DNA from: Rotaria sordida
Taxonomy: Eukaryota; Rotifera; Eurotatoria; Philodinida; Philodinidae
Assembly (NCBI GenBank): GCA_905250125.1
Contig: CAJNOL010001240.1
Location: forward strand, 1-64,000
Direction: 5' to 3'
Length of the DNA: 64,000 nt
A model generated the notes under the pieces. The model did not search any database. It worked only from the letters and a program-made list of their open reading frames with translations, and was not told the origin of the DNA. This document shows positions 24,133-36,907 of this stretch, piece after piece (positions within the stretch are counted from its first letter, which is position 1; every line of letters begins with the position of its first letter). The translations under genes and the position numbers were made by a program.

Positions 24133-26275
24133 GATTATTATTCTATTGAAGAAATGATCGAAATATTTGCTTTATATATATATATGCATTCAAAGGAAAA
24201 GAAAAAGGTGCGAATGACCGACATTAATGCAAAAAAAAATGAGAGAATGAGTTGCATTGATATCCGGAAGACAAGCTGTGCTTTGAACTTGTATTCGTTT
24301 CAGCTGTTATTACTGCTGATCTAATCGATGAATGATGCATAAAGAATAGTCATAGATAATTGTTAATTTTTTTCTTCTACCGCCTTTGATACTCATTAAA
24401 CATTTCTTTTTTTTTAGAAATTAGATGTGAAAAATCAGCTTGAGAGATATTTACGATAATATGACTTGTTCCGATTAATTATAATGATAAACAAATATTT
24501 CAAAAGTTTGAACGAAAATATAATTGTGAATAGATTTCAAATGATTAGTTTGCTTGTTTATTGTTTCAAGATTGTTTTTTTATCTATCAATATTATAAAC
24601 ACAAATGTCATTGTAATGCAATTCCTCTATTTCGTAAGTTTATTCCGTATTGCAACCAACAATATATGAAATTATAACAGAACATCTCTTATTAAAAGCT
24701 ACTATTTATGTTTAAATATATTCAATAATTCTATCAAGACAAACTTCTTTGATCGGAATCATGAAAGAAAAAGATGCGGAGACCGGAAGTGGAACTACGA
24801 GACAAAAGCTGTCTCAACCAAAATTATGGATTATAGTGAAACATGCCATAGTTTTATGTTAGCTAACAAACAAAATATTCATTAAAGATCTTGTTGAATT
24901 GAAATTGTGAATTGATTACAAGATTAAAATGATTTGAAAAAAAAGTGATTACTGGAATTAAGTTCGAACTATTGATATTCCTTTTTTCTATCCAACAGTA
25001 GTTTTGTTTTAAAGTGTGAAAAACAATAATAAGTTCGAGAAAATGATGATTTCCCTTATTTATCAAATTTAAAATAAGATTTTTATAATCATTTCATTCT
25101 CCAGATTATCTTTGAGACTAATCAGATATTATTGTGTTATCTAATTAACAATCAAAAATTTTATGCAAGAAAGTTTTAATAAAGCTTTTACTACTGTTAA
25201 CTTTTACAGTATAGAAATTCTTTTTTTTTTCTTTCAATTATTCACTTTGCAGCATCTAATGAGGAAAATCATAAATATGTGTTAACTTGTTTTTAAATAT
25301 ATAAAGAGATATGAAAGTAGAATCGTTTTGAAAGAATAATTTGAAAAGCAAAAACATAGAATTATATTTTTGGATACCAAAAAAGAGTCTTTATCATCAA
25401 ACTCTTAGATTAAAAAAAAAACCTCCTTTTGATATTTTATTATAAATACAAAAAAAAAGCATTTCCAAACAAAATCAGAACGATAAAATGTTATACAGAT
25501 TTAGTGTGAAATTCATGTTTATGATTCCATAGATTAATACATGATAGTATACTTTCGATAAGTATGATCTTTTCGGATATGAATCTATTATAACAATATG
25601 TTTATCGAAACGAATGAATGAAGTGAACAACAAATCAATTTCATTCTCGCAGAATATCAAAACGTACTTAATGTCATTTAACGATAAAGTATACATCATT
25701 TAATATATATGAATTGGAATAGTGAATTGTATTTTCTTAATTAAAGAAAAACAAATGAAAATAGATATCGCAATTCCAAAGCGAGCTGAACACAGAACTG
25801 TTATTATTTGTTGAATATGTGATATTGACTTTAGGAGAATCCGCTCTTTTATTCTCTTCTGTAAGTACAAATCAATGTCAGCTAACAAAGTCAAAAATCA
25901 ATATCAATAACGTCTTGTCAATTTAAGAACTTGGTATTGATTTCACTGGAAAAAATCAAATCTAACGAACCAGATCGATAACATTCGCATTCTATTAATT
26001 CTGGTCAAAAAATTTCTATAATTCTTGAAGTCGATATTATGTTGAATATTTTTCGATTGCGCCAAACAATCAAAATATAAAAATGTGCCAATGATGATTC
26101 ATATCAAGTCAAAATCATTCAATCGATTGTTCTCATTCAAAGAAATACAAACGCGATTCTCAGTCAATCTTAATCTCAAGGAAAAATAAAAATTTCATAT
26201 AGTACAAAATACACACATGGACATCTTTAGTTTTGAAACTTTAAATGAGAACTGCTGTTTATAATGTCAGACAAC
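24133..26275. other. AT-rich intergenic, no supported gene
   Basis: Only short, Ile/Phe/Asn-rich frames without start context or domain. A TATATATA tract lies near 24174, just upstream of the minus-strand gene; whether it acts as a promoter element is not shown. Confidence 0.45.
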
Positions 26276-26520
26276 TCAACATTTGAAATCATCGGCGTCA
26301 ATAGCGCCAGCTTCTACTGCCTTCATGATCCAATCATTGATAGATCCCTTTATAGCCACACAAAGATGAGAATGATCAATTGATTCATCTCTGATAGAGA
26401 ATCTAAAAAGATCCAATACATCAGAGCAGTAACTATGAAAGTTTTTCACATCATGCAATTTGTTTTAGTCATAAAGAGAGAGAATGCATAATCATAATTA
26501 TCTGTACGAGATTTTCGATG
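26276..26520 (-). pseudogene. Unrecognised coding remnant with a likely frameshift
   Basis: The minus-strand frame 26458-26276 encodes 60 residues of balanced composition (e.g. SHLCVAIKGSINDWIMKAVE, then AGAIDADDFKC and stop). Just upstream another frame reads KSRTDNYDYAFSLFMTKTNC before a stop, as if a frameshift near 26460 split one protein. No splice signals join them. The family is not recognised. It could be a decayed gene or chance. Confidence 0.25.
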
Positions 26521-27155
26521 ATCGATGCAGTAAGTAATATGATATGAGCAACATTGATTGTATTTTATTAAATACCCTACTATGATCAACTGCACCGTCT
26601 TTTTGTACATCTCAAAACATGGAAACTAAAATATTACTTGTCAATATTTATACGTCTTGACTATAAAACTTAAAACCAACACGTTTTGTATAAGCCAAGC
26701 ACATTTGGAGAAAATAACAAGCGTCTAGAATTTCTCATAGAACTATGTAGAGATCTATCTGAATTGTGACTTTACTATTGTATATGATGTTGTTTCTCAT
26801 CAATATACTTCAAGTTTTGCTGTGTTTTTTTTTTGGTAGCTGACAGCATAAATAAAGCAGTCAGTTCAAATAAACCTTTTAACTTAAGAGCCACGTAATT
26901 TACTCGAGATTTTTCAAACATCAAAATAAGCAAAAAATTTCTGGAACCTTGAGCGATCGATCATTGGCTTCCCGGTTTTATACATCAACGATAAGTATTT
27001 ATGTGAAATACGCTGTACTTGAAGTTAAAACATATGCAAACAGTTAGATCAGATAAGCTTGAGATTTAATTCAAGCAGACTAAAAAATCGATATACTTCA
27101 TTTTCAATGAATTAAAAAAGAAATTATTATTTTTAATTGATTTATTATGAAAAAT
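26521..27155. other. Intergenic 3' of MRPS30, no supported gene
   Basis: No frame, repeat or RNA gene could be supported here. Confidence 0.4.
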
Positions 27156-29776
27156 CTAACGTGTAACAGGCATAAGTAGATCATATTCTTTAAATAACGG
27201 CATATTTTTTTTCCGTTCAATTTTTTCTAATGTTCTTCCATACCATTCTCTTGGCCAATTATCAAAAACAATATCTTTAAATAATGTTGTCATCATAGCA
27301 TAACGACGATTAAATACTGTTGTATCATGACTTATTTTAGCCCATCGATGATGATCACGACTATCTTGTTTTTCAAGTTTAACAACTTCATAAAGATTAC
27401 GTATAAATTTTTTATAACGTTCATCTAAATTTGTTAGATCTTCAACATATGGTGTTAGATTCCAATTAGGCTCCATTATTGGTTCATTTAATATAAAACG
27501 TAATAATTGACGAAGAATATTATCATTAAAATTAATTAATTCACCATTTTCTATTCGATCATAAAGACTATTTAACAAAAAAAAAGATATCAAAACAAAT
27601 TCAAAACTTTAAAAGAAATTTTTACTTCATCAATGGTGATACCCAACAAATATTTGATGTTATTTGAGCATCATGTGGTTTAAAATGTCCTATAGTATTT
27701 AATTGATAAACACCAAATATCCATTGACGACGATTACTAAGTACTAATTGTGCTATTAAAGGATATGTTGGTTCTCTCCACATTGAAAAACCAAGATAAT
27801 AAGCTTGTGCTAAAAGTTCAGCATGACCAGTATTAACCATCCATGACATAAGACTAGGTAATAATTCATCTTCATTAAAATAACTATCATATTTATAGAT
27901 TGAATCCATTGAATACATTGATAGAAGATTAAAATCATGGCCTTCACCATGCCAATGACCTTTTGAAACAAAAAAAAAAAAAAGAAGAAAACATCAAATT
28001 ATAAGTTTGAAAATGATTTTTGACCTCATAACGAGAATTATGTAGATTAATTACCTGGTATTTGCATTGGTAAATAACGATCAGTAAAAACTTTAAAAGC
28101 TGGTGGATGATATGAACATAGAGGAACAGGTGTTTGACATAAACTACTATTAGGATCAACAATCTATAAAATTCAATATTATTTGATGGGAATAAAAAAA
28201 AAACAATCAAACAAATTAATTTACACTTCTTAATGGTCTTGAAGTTTTAACTTGAACAGCTGCTTTATCACGAAATTGAAAACTAGTTGTATTTTGATCA
28301 TGATGCCATTTAGCACGATCATATTTTTCTCCATTAAGATTTAAACTCCACCATGCTTCAATAGGTACATCTGATCCAATCTAAACAAGAATAAAAAAAA
28401 ACAAATATTTCAATTAAATTATTCGAATACTCAATGTAAACACATTGTAGACATACTGATTATAGGAAATAGTGGAGCTACAGACCCAAATCTGACAACA
28501 TAGGTGCTAATTTCCTTTGAAGTGTTATTATTCAGTTGATGTTTTGGATGTATGCATGCAACAATAAACTTCTGATCGCAAGCACCGATTCGCCTTGCAT
28601 TGATTTAGACATCATTTTCCTATTATAATCACCTTATCTTAACTATATTGGCATAAACATTTTCATCAAATCCCTCATTCGAAAGATCACTATCAGAAGA
28701 GCAAATGATGGTTTTTAGTAAGATGGATCTTCTCTGCGATAATTTTGATCAATTCTTTAGACAATTCCTATGAGACAGCAAGTCAATTCTGGAATTTTTA
28801 AAGTCCCACAATCGAATGAAACTGACTTAACACGATGACATAGGTTTAATATCTTGAGACTGTGTGTCATCAGCTCTGGTAATAATAAAGTAGACATATA
28901 GGATTGTCTTTAAAGTAGTAGCTACGCAGCAATCTCATTCTCGTTTTTTTTAAAGTAAAGTATCGAATTTTTAGGAAGAGAAAAAAAAAATTTGTTTACT
29001 AACAAGTGTTTTTCTCAAGTATGGTTTATGTTCAGCAAGAACATTAATAATAGTTCGAATCATATTTGTTAAAACATTTGTTGTTCGTTGTTGATCAATT
29101 TTAAGTTGTTTTTCATTTATAATTGATGATATTTTATAATCACCTTTATCATACATATCTTCTAAAGGTATATCATCTTTTTGTGCATATTCATTTGCTA
29201 ATATTCGTTCAATCAATACAGGTTTAACATAATTTAAAAGACTTTCAACATCCATTTGTTCATAAAATTTTGGTAATTCATCTGTAACATGTGTTCGTGT
29301 AATATGTTTATAAAATGGTAAACTACGTGGTGAACGTGGTCGACCATTAACCATCCATATTAATTTTGAATCAATTTGTTCAACATCTAATTTATCATAA
29401 TAACACATCATATTTTGATAGGCCATGATTGTTAAACGTTCTTTAACACTTTTTAAATGTCGATAATATTTTTCTCCTAATTCAAAATGCATCCAAGCTT
29501 TTTTTGAATCCATTGAACCCCAAGAACCTATTATTTTTGTATAAATATTCAAAAAAAATAATAATAATTTAATAGAATAAAAAAACCTGGTGGATATTTT
29601 GGTCGAATAGGTGGATATAATGGATGATCAGCATATTCATCAGGAAGATTATATGGTGTTTGATATTGTACACCATGTGGAATATGAACACCCGGATGAT
29701 TTAGACGATATTTATATCGACATAATGTTAAACGATACCATTTTAATGCATTAGATGTACGATGAAGAATAACCAT
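27156..29776 (-). CDS. MRPS30: Mitochondrial large-subunit ribosomal protein mL65 (MRPS30/PDCD9)
   Basis: Six exons on the minus strand: 29776-29587, 29527-29004, 28380-28225, 28163-28055, 27959-27626 and 27567-27156. They join in frame to 574 aa. Recognition rests on the conserved C-terminal half: a YQLNT motif in exon 5, then SNICWVSPL, then LYDRIENGELINFNDNIL and LRFILNEP. This order parallels the YQLNT, KNICW, LYETI and FNDDVL blocks of animal MRPS30. The N-terminal YPPIRPKYPP and the segment KAWMHFELGEKYYRHLKSV also fit the family. The product is a structural protein of the mitochondrial 39S subunit. It is longer than the roughly 440-aa human protein. Exon 2 uses a weaker GTTAGT donor, chosen because it alone keeps the frame. 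Intron 2 (623 nt) is unusually long and holds a dispersed repeat. Confidence 0.93.
28540..28917 (+). repeat. Dispersed repeat, copy A, inside MRPS30 intron 2
   Basis: About 380 nt that align over their length with 29985-30377 in the same orientation. Shared landmarks in order are ATGCAACAATAAA, CTTTATCTT/CCTTATCTT, TTCGTCCAA/TTCATCAAA, a CTTTGGTGACAATAAA/CTCTGGTAATAATAAA pair and TGCCTTTAAA/TGTCTTTAAA. Divergence is substantial. No terminal inverted repeat or coding frame is visible. It accounts for most of the extra length of this intron. Confidence 0.65.
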
Positions 29777-29984
29777 GGTTTATTGAAAAAAAATTATATG
29801 GAAATAAATTCTTTGTATTGATACATCTGAACAGTGAAAAAAAAGAACAAGTTTTCTAGATGGTTTCACAAATGAATGATTCAATAATTAGATGATTATT
29901 TATATAGAATAGTTTGATTAGAAGGTCTTTTCATAGAAATTTAAATATAATTTTTTTTTTAATCAAGTTTAATTAAGTATAAGA

Positions 29985-30377
29985 ACTGACATTTTAGATG
30001 CAACAATAAATTTTAATCGTAAGAATCAACCCACTCTCCATCGGTTAACAGGTACTAGGTTATGATTACTTTATCTTGAACATGTTGGTACAAATACTTT
30101 CGTCCAACCCTTATTTGAAAACTTAATGTCACAACTATCATTAGTCCGATATTTGTAAGAAATTACTTTAAAATGATTGAGCTATTGTTACGTCTATTGA
30201 AAAGTAAACGTTGGTTTTTTTTTGGCAACATAAATCTTTTTCATGATGCTTCCGAATAATTCATTGGAAAACTTTAGTAGAAATTTTCCATATTATCTCA
30301 GGATGTACTCAGATCTTAACTACGTGTCACGCGCTTTGGTGACAATAAAATTAGCATTTGAAACTGCCTTTAAAATT
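29985..30377 (+). repeat. Dispersed repeat, copy B, upstream of MRPS30
   Basis: Counterpart of copy A, with the same order of conserved words. It lies in the spacer between the MRPS30 start (29776) and the NOP53 end (30791). The rest of that 1-kb spacer holds no supported gene. Confidence 0.65.
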
Positions 30378-30790
30378 AAAAAAAAACAGTAATAGCAAAC
30401 TAACAAACGAAAATTTCTTGATTACATATTTCTATTGAATATGTTTGTTCTTTCACGAAATTGTCCTATGCATGCATGTAAACTATCAGATTAATAGCAT
30501 AAAGAACAGTACCAATTCATAAGAGATGAGGCACAGCTACTTTTGTTCTATTTTACATGCTATTTATATCCTATCAATCATTTTTCATTTGTCTCTTGTT
30601 TAAGACAATATAACTATAAAAGAAAAGGTCATATATCTAAGCAAGAAAGGTAATTAGAACAGAGCACAAAGCTCGAATGTAGACTTGTCGCTTGAGTAAA
30701 TGCAATTAAAACAATAACAAGTTTATTTCTTTTTTCTATTTTGAATGAATCAAAACATTCAACAAAGCAACAACAACAAAAAAAAACCAC

Positions 30791-33700
30791 TTATTTTGGT
30801 CGATAGTTTTCTCTAGAAATAAAAAAACAAACAAAAAAGAGAATTAAATAATAAAATATTCTTATTTTTTAAAATTCATACCCAACTTCTCGTACAGATC
30901 GTTTTTCGTATTTTTTCATTTTTGTTTTTGTTGGTCTACAAAATGAAATATTTTATAAAGACAAAAAAAAAAAAGAAATTGAAATATTCTATACTTTGCT
31001 CGAATACGTGTTTCAATTATATTTCGTTTTTGTAATGATTTAAATCGATCATGAAGTAAATTACCTTCAGTCTAATGAAAATAAAAGTCAATTTAAACAA
31101 AAAAAATAAAATAAAATTTTTATTTATTTACTTTCATTGTTCGTAAATTTCCCGTAATTTCATCAGATAAATTTAAATCCAAATCAGCTTCTTCAAATTT
31201 ATATCTACCAAATTTTTTCGTACCATATTTTTCTCGATTTTCATAATCATCCTTTCGTGTTTCTTGTCGTTGTTTATGCTTAAGTTCGTCAGTATTGATT
31301 TCTTTTCGAATAGATTTTACTCTAAGAAAAAAAAAATACAATATATTACATAATAAATTTATTTATTTTAATCATTAACCGAAATAATTTATTATCTTGA
31401 ATACGTTTTTCTTTAGCTGCTTTAGCTAAAGCTTGTTTTTTCTTATGAAGTTTTTCTTTATTTCGTTGTTGAATAGTTTTTGTTTCAACTTTAACTGGTT
31501 TACCAACACTAACAGAATTTAATTGATTAGTTTCTAATATTGATTCATGTGCAATATTATCATCAAATAAACCTGATGACATTTCTTTTAACCATGATTG
31601 CTAAATTAAAATAAAATAATAATAATAATAATCACCAGTTCCTTGAAAATCTAGTCAATTTTAGTAAAACTCTCCGTATTAACCTCTCGGATCATTGCCA
31701 TATCCAATCCTAGTGACACCCCTGATTAGCTAAACTCAGCATTTCAAACTTCATTTTATATTATATAGACTGTGTCCTGTACGAAAGAACAGTAAAGCAA
31801 AGAATATCTACTTACAGACGAAATAGGTTGACTCTAATGAGACTAGAGAAAGCCTAATACTTGCACAATAAGCTAGTCTCATGAATAGGAATTCTTTTAG
31901 ACTTTCTCGAGTCTCAAACGAGTTTACCTAATACGATAAGACTCATCTCAAAATTGATTTATTACTTTGTGCACTTTTCTCGTCAGTTTAATGAGGTTAC
32001 TATTGATTAGTAGTACCAGTCAATTATGATAGCTTCATATTTATAAACGATATTAATTTCAATCATTAAACTATTTTTTTTATTTGTAGGAATAATTGAA
32101 TATCACATTTTATTTATTCAATCTCAAGTGGTGGAAAAAAGCTTAGAGACAATGATTTTTTTGGTTTTATTCATAATTTTAAGCATGTAGCTCCAATCCA
32201 AATAGTGATTTTAATAGTCAATGGGATTTTTTTATTCAATACATTTTATAGGAAGATTTTACAGATGAACAATGAAGGCAAGACTTCTAAAAAACCGAAC
32301 ACGGTATTTTTCAAATTATAGAAAACTTTGCCAGAGCTATTTTTGAACGGTGCCATCTTAAAGAGCACAAAATTCTGAGCAAAATGAAGGGTCGCCGAGT
32401 TTTCTATGAACTTCTCGTAAAAAGTTACAAGCATCACAAAAATCATAAAGAAGGCGTTTTTAGTCAATTTTTTTAAAAAATTTCGTTTTTCCTGATTCTT
32501 GTAACTTTTTATGAGAAGGTCGTAGGAAACTCGGCGACCCCTCATTTTGTTCAGAATTTTATGCTCTTTAAGATGGCACCGTTCAAAAATAGCTCTGACA
32601 AAGTTTTCTAGAATCTGAAAAATACCATGTTCGTTTTTTTAAAGTCTTACCATCATTGTTCATCTGTAAAATCTTGGTATAAAGTGTATTGGATAGAAAA
32701 CTCCATTGGCTATTAAAATCACTATTTGGATTGGAACTACATGCTTAGCATTATGAAAAAAACCCAAAAAAATCGTTGTTTCTAAACTTTTTTCCATCAC
32801 TTTATTAGGTTTGATAAAGACTCGATTTTAGGTCACATAAACTAAAATGGCATTATTACAAATCTAATGATAAAATAAAATAAGACAATCCTTGATCTAA
32901 TTCATTTGAAAAGAGCCAATATTCGCAATAGGGGGTTATAAAAATTTTAGATCCGATCGGTTCCTATGACAATGTTTCATATAACGAAAATTCTCTGTTA
33001 TTAATATTACATACTTTTATTGGTTCGGCTGCATTTTGTGTTAATAATGTTGGTAAATTTTTTTGTAATTTTAATTCTTTACGTTCTTTTTCAATTTCAA
33101 CATCAACAGCTTTTCGAAGTAAATCCTAATTTAATCAAAAAATAGTAAATATAAATAAATATGAATTTTTTACTTGATGATCATCAAAAGTAGGATTATA
33201 TGATGTACCAGGTAATGGTTTATCAATAGCTGATAATTTTGATGGTTTTTTAATAATATGTTTTGGAACTTTCCAATCATATGTTTGATTAACTTGTTCT
33301 ATATATGTAGCTAATTGAGGACCAACAATTGATTGAACTTTTTCTATAAAAAAAAAAAAAAAAAAGAATAGACTTATGAAAATAATTTTCAATTAATTTC
33401 TTACTTTTTTTTTCATTTTTTGTATTCCATAAATCATAACTTTGTGAAACATGAGGATCATCAAGTGCTAATTTTTCTACTTTATCTAAAGCACTTTTTT
33501 CTAAAGCTTGAGAACGTTGTTTTATTGCATTTTGATATTTTTTTTTAGCAGCTCGACGTGTTTCAACTAATTTTTGTGATTCCAAAAGACGTTTTGTTGA
33601 TTTTGATGATGGATCTTTTGGTTGACGTGAACTAAAATAAGAATTTTCTTTTATTTATTTAATATTTAAAATAAACTTACTCAACACTTGGTGGTGGTAC

Positions 33701-34076
33701 ACTACTATGTGGCTGTAAAAGTTTATATGTATTAAGATTATTTAAATCAAGTGGTTGACGTTTTTTAGATATTGAACGAAGAATAATCGAAGATGATGAT
33801 TCAATTTCTTCTGTTGATGGTGATTGTGAACCAAGTGGACGAGCATTATCAATATGATATAAAATATGATCAGGTTGATCAGATCGTCGTCCACTAAAAA
33901 TAAATCTTTTACTCTTTAGAAATCTGGAGGATTTTTTAATAACTCTTTTAAAAAACATACCCTGTCATTTCTTGTACTCGAACATCTTCTAAATGATCTT
34001 CAATATCTTGTGTTGAAATTTTTCTCCAATATTTTTTCTTATTTCTTGCCACATGTTTTGCAGTTTTACGTACCAT
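30791..34076 (-). CDS. NOP53: Ribosome biogenesis protein NOP53 (GLTSCR2/PICT1)
   Basis: Ten exons on the minus strand join in frame to 466 aa: 34076-33961, 33893-33681, 33631-33405, 33343-33174, 33125-33015, 31600-31380, 31321-31132, 31071-30995, 30935-30882 and 30812-30791. Family hallmarks are the N-terminal NKKKYWRKIS and EDHLEDVRVQE; the strongly conserved PGTSYNPTFDDHQ; basic coiled-coil segments (KERKELKLQKN; KKKQALAKAAKEKR); and the C-terminal FGRYKFEEADLDLNLSDEI with NLRTMK, EGNLLHDRFKSLQKRNIIE and a Lys/Arg-rich end. NOP53 works in the nucleolus in 60S maturation and 5S RNP assembly and recruits the exosome helicase MTR4. Length matches the human protein (478 aa). Intron 5 is 1,414 nt against roughly 40-70 nt for most others, because it holds a foldback element. 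The start lies 93 nt after the end of ZNRD2. Confidence 0.95.
32126..32802. mobile_element. Foldback element in NOP53 intron 5
   Basis: Inverted arms of about 310 nt. The left starts AAGTGGTGGAAAAAAGC at 32126. The right ends with the complementary TTTTTTCCATCACTT at 32802. Long exact stretches pair, e.g. AATCCAAATAGTGATTTTAA in both arms. The centre (about 32465) is itself an AT palindrome. There is no transposase; the frame 32246-32545 is a by-product of the palindrome. It resembles a MITE or foldback DNA element. Confidence 0.85.
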
Positions 34077-34169
34077 GGTTTTAATATCTTGAAAAAGGAA
34101 AGAAACAAATAGTTTGCTTTGCAAGAATAAAAATGAGATTATAGAAAAATAAAAACAATGTTCTTTTAT

Positions 34170-35048
34170 TTAATTCTCTACAGATGTCATTTCTTGTTTT
34201 TTAAGTATTTTGATTGTTTGTGCCAATTGAGTAATAATTTTACACATTTCATTAATACGTTTTGGATTTTGTGTTTTTGTTAACTATGAAAATAAAAATT
34301 ATTTTATAATATTAGTAAAAAAAAAAGATAAGACTAAAATATTTTTGATTTTTTTTTGTTCTATGATACCAAGCATTGAACTAGTTTGAATAGTTAATAA
34401 AATTCTCTAGCAAAATATATTATTCAAATTATTATTTGAAATTTGAGTTTATTGTTTGGTATTATAGAAAAAGAAACAATAAAATAAAATTTATCTTACT
34501 TCATCAACAGCCCATTTAAGTTTATTTTCAAGTCGATTACAATTACTAATATTTTCATTCGATTTTTCTTTATTTTTTGAATGTTTTATATTATCTTTTT
34601 TCTTATTTATTGTTACAGTTTCTTCATCACAAGGTTTTTCTACAAAAAACAAAAAATACAGAGGTATAAATACTAATTTTTTTCAAACAAACTATTTTCA
34701 ATATCGATTTCCTGACAACCAACACAATATAATTGACGATCAGGTGTACGAAGAAGAATACACTAATGAATATATAATGTTAAATAATAATTAACTTTAT
34801 AAAGATCATTATGAATTACATACCTTACAAACTTGACAAGCATCATTTAACATACAATAACGTTTAAGTAAATATTCACCAAGTTTTTTTGTTATTTCAT
34901 TTTCACGTAAACGACGACGCTTAAAATTATAAATAAATATTTTTCATTAGAAAGATTAGTTTCCTACTTCAGCCATAATAGGATCTTCTTTTGATATATC
35001 ATTCATTAATTCACTATTATTTTCAATGGAAGTATGATTATCGTTCAT
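34170..35048 (-). CDS. ZNRD2: ZNRD2 (SSSCA1/p27) zinc-ribbon protein
   Basis: Five exons on the minus strand: 35048-34968, 34919-34824, 34762-34693, 34639-34500 and 34283-34170. They join in frame to 166 aa. The diagnostic region is a four-cysteine zinc ribbon spread over exons 2 and 3: LGEYLLKRYCMLNDACQVC, then CILLRTPDRQLYCVGCQEID. This parallels the animal family (GDYLL..Y.ML...C..C, then ILL....R..YCV.CQE.D). The middle is Lys/Asn-rich and disordered. The C-terminus forms a helix (IITQLAQTIKILKKQE), as in the human protein (199 aa). The human protein is linked to the centromere/mitotic apparatus and to tankyrase; its molecular role is poorly known. The gene is tightly packed upstream of NOP53 on the same strand. 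Confidence 0.92.
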
Positions 35049-36907
35049 GATAAATTTTTACGAAAGTTAAAAATGAATCGCATCGAATCTCTTAGTTCAT
35101 TTGTTAAGAAAGAATTTAACTTATCAACATTTTGTTTCATAGATGTCGCTAATAATCAGTCTGTGCATCAATAAGTCAAACATCAATGGTGAACTATGGT
35201 CTACTGGTTATACTTATAAATCAATATGTTTTTACAAAAAGACTTATTAATAATGGTTATTACTTGTTATCTAAAATCTTTTCCATATTACTTTACGAAA
35301 AATAATATTTCTGTCTGTATGTGATGTTGATGATGGAAGAAAGTCTTTTTTTTTGCATGAAAAGACTCATTTTTAATGAGTTTCAATATCTTCTGTTACA
35401 TATTTTTACATAGTAAAGTTTACAAAAATATTTGCCATCTTGTTAAACTTCTATCCTATTGAATTCTATAAGATTTTTGAAAAATTATTGATAATGAAGC
35501 ATGACATTCTAAATGGATATAAATAGACAGACGCTACTAAAAAGATTCCTCTTGAGTATTAAATATGATTGTAAAATTGAACCAAACAGTTCGATGAAAA
35601 ATAAAAAGGATTTTTAAAGGTCAAATTATTAGATAGGACTTATCTGTATAATTTATATGTACTGGAAAAGTGTTCGAACAAATACAATTTTTTTTTTGTA
35701 TTTTTGAACTTTAGGAAGTTGCACGTCTCTCTTCAGCATCGAGTGATGGGAAAATGAACAAAAAGAAACAGCTATATATTGGCTTTTTCAGAGTATTCAA
35801 TAAAAATAGTTATAAGCTTGACCTTTTACTTATTCATGTACACAGAGGATGCAAAATACGTAGCATTATGCTAGACAATTATGAAATAAAAAACTGATAT
35901 TTTAGTATCTAAAAACTTAGATAACAAAAAAAAGCTATGGAAAAAGAATTAGAAATAGATTAATTCTTTCAACTCTGACAAACTGTGTCACTGGGAGAAG
36001 GTACCATTCAGTCATCTTACTTTTTGATTTTCGTAATGATCCTACTAACAAATCCTAGTCGAGTTTTGTTTTTCTTCAATAGAAAAGAGAAATATACTAC
36101 AATCAAATGGTAGCAATTTTGTTTTGCGAAGTATCAGTGCTAATAGACGTTGAACTTTTATAGCACCAAAAATGAGATTGGCTCCTTCTTTTCTTCATCT
36201 GGAATCTTAATTTGTGTACAACAGAACACGCTCGATAATACTTAATAGTTTACACTTAAGGAAGTTGCATGAAGACTATTTTCTTACTTGAATCAGGTTA
36301 AAGAAAGTTTCGATTCATCGGAAAGAAGAGTAATATTCAAAGCATGGATTCATTGACTAGTGATCAGGACACAATTGAGAATGTTCTACAGATTGACAAA
36401 TCAATTTATAATATGAGCACAATTGTCTTTTTTCTCTTTTTTATTCTTCATAGATGTAAAGTAACTAGATCAATGGTAGTATTCCGCTGTTTTTTTTTAC
36501 TAGTAAAAACCAAACTTCATTTGTCTAGATATTTTTTTCTTTCGGTAAGCCACAACTGACACCAACGTTGGTATAATTTCTAAGCCAAATCGATGTTAGA
36601 TTAGACAGTTGACAATGTTTTTCTTTTTTATCGCCAAATATATAAGATCGATATTCACTTCGGTCAAAACTGTATAGATGATTTAGTGAAATAAGCTTAA
36701 ATAGAACATAGAGAGAAAGAGAAGAAATTTGATCACGAAATAGTTAGATAAGAAGAAAACAAGAAGTATCGGTCACGATTTGATAACATAGGTCAAAATA
36801 CAATGAGAGAGAAATGACACAAAAACTTGAATTAAAGAGAGCTGTGTCAGGTTGATGATATGATTTTAAACAGATGATAACTTATTTTCAATAGTAGTAC
36901 ATGTACG
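35049..36907. other. Divergent intergenic region
   Basis: Lies between the minus-strand ZNRD2 start and the plus-strand F-box/DUF1399 frame, so it should contain promoters for both. No motif can be assigned. The frame 36344-36559 is Phe-rich and not taken as a gene. Confidence 0.4.

Noticed and set aside
32246..32545. 99-codon minus-strand frame in the NOP53 intron
   Set aside because: It falls wholly within a palindromic foldback element and has no domain.
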